Below, piece after piece: positions 16,618 through 22,885 of a stretch of DNA of 29,116 nucleotides. The notes beneath the pieces were generated by a model. It had not been told where the DNA came from and did no database searches. It saw nothing but the letters and a program-made list of their open reading frames with translations. Position 1 is the stretch's first letter. Every line of letters begins with the position of its first letter. Origin of the DNA: an uncultured Clostridia bacterium (lineage in GTDB: Bacteria > Bacillota > Clostridia > Lachnospirales > CAMVHY01); NCBI GenBank assembly GCA_946415665.1, contig CAMKTI010000005.1:1-29116 (forward strand). The letters are read 5' to 3'. The position numbers were made by a program, and so were the translations under genes.

Positions 16618-17175
16618 ATGATTTCAGCAGGTGAATTTCGAAATGGTGTTACGATTGAATTTGATAATAATTTATACACGATAATAGAATTTCAACACGT
16701 AAAACCAGGTAAGGGTGCTGCATTTGTTAGAACAAAATTAAAAAATATAGTTTCAGGTGGTGTTATTGAGCGAACATTTCGACCAACAGAGAAAGTTAAT
16801 TTGGCGCATATTGAACGAAAAGATGTGCAGTATTTATATAATGACGGTGACTTATATCACTTTATGGATGCTGTAACTTATGATCAATTTTCTGTTGATG
16901 CAAAAACGGTAGGCGATAGCTTAAAGTTTGTCAAGGAAAATGAGCAAGTGAAAATTATGTCGCACGACGGAAAAATTTTGGGAATTGAGCCGCAATTGAT
17001 AGTTGAGTTGGAAATTACTGATACAGAGCCAGGATTTAAAGGTGATACAGCAACGGGAGCGGTAAAACCTGCAACTCTTGAAACAGGAGCAAAAATAAAT
17101 GTGCCGCTTTTTGTAAACGTTGGGGATAAAATAAAAATCGATACCAGAACGGGTGAATATGTCGGGCGCGCATAA
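16618..17175 (+). CDS. efp: Translation elongation factor P
   Basis: EF-P binds the ribosome between the P and E sites and rescues stalling at polyproline stretches. The 185-residue length and full collinearity are typical: an N-terminal KOW-like domain (MISAGEFRNGVTIEFDN), two OB domains, and a C-terminus TDTEPGFKGDTATGAVKPAT then INVPLFVNVGDKIKIDTRTG. The tip loop KPGKGAAF carries Lys32, the position modified in many bacteria. No lysylation (EpmA/EpmB) or other modification gene is in the window. The ATG at 16618 follows GGAGTGG. The 3' end overlaps the cca gene by 17 bases, so the two are probably translationally coupled. Confidence 0.97.
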   Translation: MISAGEFRNGVTIEFDNNLYTIIEFQHVKPGKGAAFVRTKLKNIVSGGVIERTFRPTEKVNLAHIERKDVQYLYNDGDLYHFMDAVTYDQFSVDAKTVGDSLKFVKENEQVKIMSHDGKILGIEPQLIVELEITDTEPGFKGDTATGAVKPATLETGAKINVPLFVNVGDKIKIDTRTGEYVGRA

Positions 17176-18442
17176 TTTTTTTGGCAAAAAAAAAATAAAT
17201 ATTCCTGATGAAGCTAGATGTATAATTGATGTATTGTATAAAAATAATTTTGAAGCTTATGTTGTGGGAGGTTGCGTGCGCGATTGTTTGTTGGGAAAAA
17301 ATCCAAAAGATTGGGATATAACTACGAATGCAAAACCGAATGAGATAAAAGAAATTTTTAATGACACGGCAAAAATAATTGAGACAGGGATAGCGCACGG
17401 AACACTCACGATAATTTTAAATAAGAAAAAATTTGAAATTACGACTTATAGAACGGATGGAATTTATTCTGATTACAGAAGACCTGATAAAGTTGATTTT
17501 GTGAGTGATTTAAAAGAAGATTTGTCACGTCGGGATTTTTGTATGAACGCGATTGCTTATAATGATCGAGATGGTTTAGTTGATTTATTTGGTGGATTGG
17601 AAGATATAAATGAAAAAAAAATTAGATGTGTTGGCGATCCAGGGAAAAGATTTTCTGAAGATGCATTGAGAATGTTGAGAGCGCTAAGATTTGCAAATCA
17701 GTTGGATTTTTATATCGATGACATGAGTTATTCGGTTTTGAAAAAAAAAATAGAGATTATAAAATTTATAAGTATCGAACGTGTTCACGATGAGCTGGTA
17801 AAACTGTTTTTGGCTTTGAATATAAATAAAATTTATTTGCTGAGAGAAAGCGGAATCTTAAAATTTATAAATCATGATTTTTATGTTTATTTTGATAAAA
17901 ATTTTGATGGGATAAAAAAAAATTTAGCACGTGTTAAATTATTTAGTTTTGATAAGAATATTGATATAATCTTAGTGTCAATTTTATATAAAATGAGATC
18001 TGAGAACGCTTATGAGTTGTTACGATTTTTTAAATTTGATAATAAAACTTGTAATAAGATAAGAATTATTTTATCTTGTTTATATAAAAAAATAGTCGCT
18101 GATAAATATTTAATAAAAAAGTTAATTGCGTATATGGGGATTGAAAATTTTTATGAGTTGCTTGTATTAAAAAAAATTATTGGGTATAAGAATACTGAGT
18201 GTGTAAAAATTTTAGCCAATGAAATTTTGGTAGCGCATGAGTGTATTTTTTTAAAAGATTTAAAAATAAATGGCGATGATATAAAAAAACTAGGTTTTTC
18301 AGGAAAAAATATAGGTCGTGTTTTAAATTATTTATTGGATATTGTGAATGATTTGCCAGAAAAAAATTTATATGATACGCTTGTTTACGAAGTTAATAAA
18401 TTAAGAAAAAAATTTTTAATTGCTCTTGTGGCTCAGGGGTAG
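17159..18442 (+). CDS. cca: CCA tRNA nucleotidyltransferase (class II)
   Basis: This enzyme adds or repairs the 3' CCA of tRNAs using CTP and ATP. The ATG at 17159 is the most likely start (427 aa), overlapping efp by 17 bases; an in-frame GTG at 17153 is an alternative. Class II motifs are in order: G-G-C-V-R-D at residues 37-42 followed by LLG; the metal-binding D-W-D at 51-53; RRDFCMNAIAY (124-134); DLFGG; and GDPGKRFSEDALRMLRALRF. An RNA-binding helical C-terminal part follows. Close relatives are poly(A) polymerases, but tRNA genes without an encoded CCA directly downstream support the CCA-adding role. The stop codon (18440-18442) lies inside the tRNA-Thr gene, so the last 7 codons are shared with the tRNA acceptor and D-arm. 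Confidence 0.94.
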   Translation: MSGAHNFFGKKKINIPDEARCIIDVLYKNNFEAYVVGGCVRDCLLGKNPKDWDITTNAKPNEIKEIFNDTAKIIETGIAHGTLTIILNKKKFEITTYRTDGIYSDYRRPDKVDFVSDLKEDLSRRDFCMNAIAYNDRDGLVDLFGGLEDINEKKIRCVGDPGKRFSEDALRMLRALRFANQLDFYIDDMSYSVLKKKIEIIKFISIERVHDELVKLFLALNINKIYLLRESGILKFINHDFYVYFDKNFDGIKKNLARVKLFSFDKNIDIILVSILYKMRSENAYELLRFFKFDNKTCNKIRIILSCLYKKIVADKYLIKKLIAYMGIENFYELLVLKKIIGYKNTECVKILANEILVAHECIFLKDLKINGDDIKKLGFSGKNIGRVLNYLLDIVNDLPEKNLYDTLVYEVNKLRKKFLIALVAQG

Positions 18443-18493
18443 AGCGCTTCCTTGGTAAGGAAGAGGTCGGCGGTTCGATTCCGCTCAGGAGCT
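18422..18493 (+). tRNA. tRNA-Thr (anticodon GGT)
   Basis: The cloverleaf folds completely. Acceptor GCTCTTG pairs with CAGGAGC (one wobble pair). The D-arm is GCTC/GAGC. The anticodon stem CTTCC/GGAAG has loop TTGGTAA, giving anticodon GGT. The T-arm GGCGG/CCGCT has loop TTCGATT. The discriminator is T at 18493 and no CCA is encoded. The first 21 bases overlap the end of the cca reading frame. Confidence 0.95.
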
Positions 18494-18497
18494 TTGA

Positions 18498-18586
18498 GGA
18501 GAGGTGGCCGAGTGGTTGAAGGCGATGGTCTCGAAAATCATTGTACGTTTTTTTGCGTACCGAGGGTTCGAATCCCTTCCTCTCCG
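18498..18586 (+). tRNA. tRNA-Ser (anticodon CGA)
   Basis: Acceptor GGAGAGG pairs with CCTCTCC. The D-arm is GCCG/GGC, and the anticodon loop CTCGAAA gives anticodon CGA (reads UCG). A long class II variable arm (stem GTACG/CGTAC with a T-rich loop) and a T-arm with loop TTCGAAT complete the structure. The discriminator is G at 18586 and no CCA is encoded. It is 4 bases after tRNA-Thr and is followed by eight T residues, which may help end transcription. Confidence 0.95.
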
Positions 18587-18659
18587 TTTTTTTTGTTCTT
18601 GTCATAGCGCAAGCACTACGACAAAAAATCATCACGAGAAATTTATTAAACGAAATTTG

Positions 18660-19392
18660 ATTGAGGGAAAAAGGTGTATAATTGACTTGATGCAAGTGAT
18701 ACAAAGTAGGAGCTAATAAAACCTCATCTGACAGGTCGACCTGGTCGACCAAGAAGACGTGGAGGTATAGCTAAAGCTAATCGGAAGTTTATCAATGCGG
18801 CTATTTGGATACTTAAAACGTGATCTTTGTAGTGGAGAAAATTATTTAGGGTATCAAAAGGTAATACGAGTGGCTAATAATAGACATGAGTTATGTGAAA
18901 ATGCATCATCATGCATCTAAAACTCGCGACGGGAGTTAGGCTATATCAAAGACAAAAGGGGCATCAATTGAAAAATACACTTAAGCGCTAATAAGCATGA
19001 TGTGCAAATAAAATTTATTGTTACAGATGGAACACGTTCAAATTGTATTATAAAGAAACTATTAACTTAATCAAAAATATCGATGCAAATTTAGTCTTTG
19101 CAGATTTCGATTATGACACAAGCGAAATTTTGACTTACATCGCTAAACAAAACATGAAATCGGTTATTTCTCCTAAGCACAGCATGATTGAATAACGTGA
19201 TTGTGATTGTACGCTTTGCTGTTTTAGACATATTATTAAGAATACTTTTCTTGCTTTTAAATATTGGCGTTGTATTACCATGCGTTATCATAAAACTCCG
19301 GATTTTTTTATCGTTTCTATCTGTGTTTGCTGTATTTTTGTGTGTTTGTGATTCTTTTAAATCTTTCTCGTATAGGCAGTATCTAAGATGTT
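18660..19392 (+). pseudogene. Decayed IS5-family transposase (copy B)
   Basis: Conserved pieces survive in several frames. ANRKFINAAIWILKT lies near 18777-18822. ANLVFADFDYDTSEILTYIA continuing KQNMKSVISPKH lies at about 19086-19182 and corresponds to the second DDE Asp region. MRYHKTPDFFIVSICVCCI lies near 19279-19335 and corresponds to the C-terminus. The part between the first piece and the 'IDSxYVKxH' region is deleted, and many stops interrupt the frame. The right end (TCGTATAGGCAGTATCTAAG) resembles the inverse of the left end of copy C (CTAGATACTGTCTACACAA). The left boundary is unclear. The element is clearly inactive. Confidence 0.8.
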
Positions 19393-19413
19393 TTAGATTC
19401 ATATATTATCTTC

Positions 19414-19440
19414 TTGCAATTAGAATCCATCTAATTGCAA
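19414..19440. repeat. Perfect 11-bp inverted repeat
   Basis: TTGCAATTAGA (19414-19424), a 5-nt loop and TCTAATTGCAA (19430-19440) form a perfect hairpin just outside the right end of the decayed IS copy B. Without a T-tract, its role as a terminator is uncertain. Confidence 0.7.
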
Positions 19441-19483
19441 AGGTTGTTTTCGATTCCTAACCTAATAGGATTTCAAAGCTAAA

Positions 19484-19574
19484 GCGGCCGCACATGCGCA
19501 AGGGGCTTTGTCAACCCCTTATAATAACAAGAGACCACTATACCAGAGATAGTATAGCGGTCTCTTGTTGTTAT
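19484..19574. repeat. Palindrome-rich islet: GC patch plus two consecutive hairpins
   Basis: An octamer GCGGCCGC (19484-19491) is followed by a hairpin AAGGGG (19500-19505) / CCCCTT (19515-19520). A long hairpin comes next: ATAACAAGAGACCACTATAC (19524-19543) pairs with GTATAGCGGTCTCTTGTT and following bases to 19574, about 18 bp with one mismatch and a small bulge. It lies 44 bases beyond the stop codon of the minus-strand gene at 19618-20706, so it may act as its terminator. It may instead be a mobile palindromic repeat. Confidence 0.6.
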
Positions 19575-19617
19575 CTTAACTTAATGACATTAAGACAGCT
19601 TGCTACTTTTTGATTTA

Positions 19618-20706
19618 TCAGCAAAAAAAACAAGAACACCCAAAAACATTTTTTTCTTCTGGTTGTTCATCAAGTTCTAACAGAGCTGGTGCTGCTGATT
19701 TTGATGACAGCTTATGCTTGCGTTTGCGTGATGGAGTGACAACATTAAACGATTTGTTGTCTGACTCAGATGGAAAACTAATACTAGCTTCTTCTAACTC
19801 TTTTAGTTTTGACCCAACCCACGCTTTCGCCACTGCGGAAAGTGTAAACAAAAATCCAGTTATTAATAAAGTTATTTTCACAAATAATGTTGAAATTCCA
19901 ATCAAAACTGCAACATTCGGTGCGAATAAAATCCCGGAAATAGTTAATGTGCATGCAATCATTCCTAAAGATATAGATTCTAATTTTATTGCTAAATTTC
20001 GTGCAGTTCGATTTTGTTGAAATATATGACAAATAGAAGCTATTGTGCGAAGCGCAAAAACTATTGTAAACATAACCGGAATTATGGCAAAACCTTCTGT
20101 CAATACCAATGAAAAAATCCCAAGCGCACATTCTGACGCATACAACAAGACATCAGGCAAATTTTTAATAATAAGACCTGTTCGTTTTCGAAATAATTTT
20201 GAATTTAAACAAGAAATACTTTTGCTGATAAAAAATGCTCCAATAACTGACAAACCAATTTTAAAAACTGTATGCACATGCATAAATATCCCTGAAAAAG
20301 CTGGAGCAAGTATAAAAGTTACTCCCAAAACCATTAACAATAATCCAAACGTGAGCAATACGCTAAAATCAATCAAACGTTGCTTATCTAATTTACTTTT
20401 TAAGACTAACTGTTTTTGTTTGTCTGCATAATCGTTTGATTTATTTTTAAACATTCTCAAAAATTCAGCAACTGAACGCAAAATAAAAATTAATGCAAGA
20501 ATCATTCCTGCAGCAAATAAAATCGGTGTCGATGTCGCAGTTAAGCACGAATAAAAAATAGAAATCACGGCTAAACCGGCATATATTAATATTTTTGGCA
20601 AACGACCTAAAATTTGTTCCCTAGTCGAAGGATAATTAACATATCCCGCGTCTAAATCTTCATTTTGATATTGAACATTATTCAAATTATAGCTCATTCT
20701 ATCCAT
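19618..20706 (-). CDS. Multi-pass membrane protein with hairpin repeats (HdeD/DUF308-like), Cys-rich C-terminus
   Basis: The ATG at 20704-20706 follows AAGGAGG with 10 nt spacing (362 aa). After about 35 polar residues come four hydrophobic hairpins, about 8 helices in all (roughly residues 38-80, 112-165, 185-228 and 243-297). They show a repeated pattern of Gly-rich helix, short turn often containing Pro, then helix. This recalls the tandem hairpins of the HdeD/DUF308 family, but the likeness is weak. The cytosolic C-tail has a basic cluster (PSRKRKHK, 325-332) and ends GCSCFFC, with Cys at 357, 359 and 362. The last four residues fit a CaaX pattern (Cys-Phe-Phe-Cys). A dyad and a promoter lie upstream. 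The gene sits alone among decayed insertion sequences. Function unknown. Confidence 0.7.
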   Translation of the reverse strand: MDRMSYNLNNVQYQNEDLDAGYVNYPSTREQILGRLPKILIYAGLAVISIFYSCLTATSTPILFAAGMILALIFILRSVAEFLRMFKNKSNDYADKQKQLVLKSKLDKQRLIDFSVLLTFGLLLMVLGVTFILAPAFSGIFMHVHTVFKIGLSVIGAFFISKSISCLNSKLFRKRTGLIIKNLPDVLLYASECALGIFSLVLTEGFAIIPVMFTIVFALRTIASICHIFQQNRTARNLAIKLESISLGMIACTLTISGILFAPNVAVLIGISTLFVKITLLITGFLFTLSAVAKAWVGSKLKELEEASISFPSESDNKSFNVVTPSRKRKHKLSSKSAAPALLELDEQPEEKNVFGCSCFFC

Positions 20707-20792
20707 CGCAAACCATCCTCCTTATATTTGAAGAAATACAAATAATGTACGGAGAGTACATGCAACAAAACCAAAAACAAATAATATAACCT

Positions 20793-20822
20793 TAAGTGTT
20801 TGTTTTATAAATCAAACACTTA
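20793..20822. promoter_or_regulatory. 10-bp perfect dyad, candidate operator or 5'-UTR hairpin
   Basis: TAAGTGTTTG (20793-20802) and CAAACACTTA (20813-20822) form a perfect inverted repeat with a 10-nt spacer. It lies between the predicted promoter (20829-20856) and the start codon (20706) of the minus-strand membrane protein gene. That position suits a repressor operator or an mRNA hairpin. Confidence 0.55.
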
Positions 20823-20828
20823 TCGTTC

Positions 20829-20856
20829 ATCGTAACATATTTTTTACATTTGTCAA
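20829..20856 (-). promoter_or_regulatory. Promoter of the 20706 membrane protein gene
   Basis: On the minus strand TTGACA (20851-20856) is followed after 16 nt by TACGAT (20829-20834). The stretch from the -35 through the spacer (TTGACAAAT...AAAAAATATGTTA) is almost identical to that of the kinase-like gene promoter at 28344-28372, apart from one indel and local differences. Confidence 0.5.
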
Positions 20857-20942
20857 GTACTATATTTTTTATGCTTTACAAAACCTTGTGACATAAAGAT
20901 TTGAAAATTGGTTTTCGCTTTTTATTTTTATTTTATTAGAGA

Positions 20943-21138
20943 GTGTCGACAAAAACGAGCAAAAATTAAACAAAGTGACAAAGTAATAAATAGGTTTAAC
21001 AATTTGATTCCACACCATTCGATCTACTCGTTGTCACAAGCAACCACTAAATTATCACTTGTCGAGCGAGAAAAAAATTTCATAAGCTTAATTTTATTAC
21101 TAAAAATCAAACTACGTGTCTTTTGATTTTGTCTACAC
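20943..21138. mobile_element. 196-bp MITE-like element or internally deleted IS
   Basis: The segment is bounded by GTGTCGACAAAA (20943-20954) and TTTTGTCTACAC (21127-21138), inverted repeats matching at 11 of 12 positions. The octamer GTCTACAC/GTGTAGAC also occurs at both ends of IS copy C (21917 and 22751). On the minus strand the interior can be read as a worn transposase-like C-terminus (KLMKFFSRSTSDNL then a hydrophobic end), so an internally deleted IS5-type element is likely. It adjoins the break point of a solute-binding-protein gene. No clear target duplication is visible. Confidence 0.5.
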
Positions 21139-21166
21139 AATCTAGAAAAAAGGAGGTGGCAAGTTA

Positions 21167-21792
21167 TGATTTTGACAGACATTAAAACTATTTTTGAACT
21201 TGTTTTTATATAATGATTTAATTTTTTGATTTGATTAGAAAAAACATTCCAATCAGAACTTTGATTTATCAAATTTAAATCATTAATCAATAAATCATTT
21301 TGATACGCCAAAATATTTTCGCTACCAAATAGTTTTTCATAATTCAATTTTTGTTTTGGCAAAAAACCACCAATCAAAATATCAAAATCTTTTTTGTTTA
21401 TCGCTTGAATATAATCAGCAAAACTTTTTTTATCCACAATCGCTGAAATATTGTATTCAGAAAATGATTTTTGAATCAGATTTGCAATTTTAATCAGAGC
21501 TGGATTTTCTTGATTAACAAGAATTTTTATTTTCAAATCTGGATTAATATTGAGATTAATAATTTTTTTGACTTATTCTTGCTCAATCAAATCAATTTTC
21601 GTGCTCAAACACGATGTTTCAATATTATTTTTTTTTATTATTTGATCGATCGGAATTATATTTTTTACGGCGTTATAAATTTGGTCGATATTAAACAAAT
21701 TATTATTTGGGTTAAAAAAAATAAATTCGAGTTGATTTGTTGGATAAAAAATTTTGTTTGCATTAAATCGATTTTACTGCTACCAATTTTTT
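21167..21792 (-). pseudogene. Broken solute-binding protein gene (family 5, oligopeptide/nickel type)
   Basis: On the minus strand the reading frame gives LEFIFFNPNNNLFNIDQIYN followed by AVKNIIPIDQII, an in-frame TAA near 21574, then LKIKILVNQENPALIKIANL. It goes on with IQKSFSEYNISA and DFDILIGGFLPK. These match the C-terminal lobe of SBP_bac_5 proteins (the 'FN...F.d..vR.Ai' segment, then 'l.v...n....iA..iq..l...Gi.v'). The homology ends near 21167, where unrelated sequence and the MITE-like element begin, so the C-terminus is lost. The N-terminal lobe, signal peptide and partner permease genes are absent. A substrate cannot be assigned. The reading continues from a TTG at 21536, but this is unlikely to be a functional start. 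Confidence 0.7.
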
Positions 21793-21907
21793 ACTGATTA
21801 AAGTTTTTGTTGCGAACCAATTTTCAAATTTAAATCGCTAACAAATAGCTCTACAAATTAAAAATATAATGTTGGCAGAACCTGAAACTATCAGAAATGA
21901 ATTTTTT

Positions 21908-22768
21908 CTAGATACTGTCTACACAAAGAAAATCAAAAAGAGAAATAAACTATAAAATAAAGTATAACGGAGAAAAATAAAAAATAAGAGTAAAATAAAC
22001 ATGAAAAAAAACATATCGTAGATTTGATATAAGTGATGCAAAGTGAGAACTAATAAAACTGCGCATGACAGGCCAGACTGGGCAACATGAAGATATAACC
22101 AAAGATAATCGGAAATTTATCAATGCAGTTGTTTGGATATTTAAAATAGAGTTTCCGCCAGATTATAACAAGTGGGGTACGGTTCATCAAAGATTTATTC
22201 GATGACAAATAAAAGATATTCGGAAAAAATTATTTGAGGTATTTGAAGGTAATAAAAAATTTGAATGGTTAACGATAGATTCAACCTATATAAAATCTCA
22301 TCAACATTTAAGTGGTGCTTGCGGAGAAAATTAAGCCATATCAAAAACAAAAGGTAGTTCAATTCGAAAATATATTTAGTCGTAAATGAATATAGTACGC
22401 CAATAAATTTTATTGTTACTAATAATTCACATGCCGATTGCAAGGAAGCTATTCATTTAATCGAGAATATAAATGCAAACTTAGTATTTGCGGACTGTGC
22501 TTACGATACAAACGAAATTTTATTTTATCTTAACAAATAAAATATAGAACCAGTTATTCCAACAAAACACAATCATATTTGTCAGTGTAACTATGATCGA
22601 AAATCTTATCACTTGCGTAATATTATTTAAAATACTTCTAACGTTGCCATGCTGTCGCTACTCATTATACCAAAATTTTTGATGCCTTTGTTGCTTATGT
22701 CTTTGTTCGGTGTATTTTTATGTTATTTTAATTTTATTTTATTTCTTCTCGTGTAGACGCTAACTAAA
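21908..22768 (+). mobile_element. Decayed IS5-family (IS427-like) insertion sequence (copy C)
   Basis: This is the best bounded copy, about 860 bp. The left end CTAGATACTGTCTACACAAA (from 21908) and right end CGTGTAGACGCTAACTAAAA (to about 22768) are imperfect inverted repeats around GTCTACAC. ORF A survives as NRKFINAVVWIFKIEF, then PPDYNKWGTVHQRFIR, a TGA, and KKLFEVFEGNKKFEWLTIDS continuing TYIKSHQHLSGA. It includes the first catalytic Asp but lacks the PWRDL segment of the family. ORF B survives as ANLVFADCAYDTNEILFYLN then a TAA and NIEPVIPTKHNH. Several stops and indels make it non-autonomous. Two overlapping ORFs and about 850 bp are usual for the IS427 group. Confidence 0.85.
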
Positions 22769-22816
22769 ATAAAAAAAATGATATCATCGAATAAAATTCA
22801 TGCGATATTTTTTTGT

Positions 22817-22846
22817 TTGTCTTTGAAATTTAAAGTTTTGTATAAT
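22817..22846 (+). promoter_or_regulatory. Promoter of the 22886 gene
   Basis: TTGTCT (22817-22822), an 18-nt spacer and a perfect TATAAT (22841-22846) lie 40 bases before the ATG. Confidence 0.65.
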
Positions 22847-22885
22847 GTTTTACGTGAGCAAATGAAAATAAAGGAGGGAAAATAA

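Noticed and set aside
18504..18716. Plus-strand frame reading through tRNA-Ser
   Set aside because: It overlaps the tRNA completely and has no family resemblance. It is a chance reading of the tRNA and the downstream IS debris.
22195..22443. Minus-strand 82-codon frame
   Set aside because: It lies antisense within the decayed IS copy C, whose plus-strand reading matches transposase. It has no ribosome binding site.
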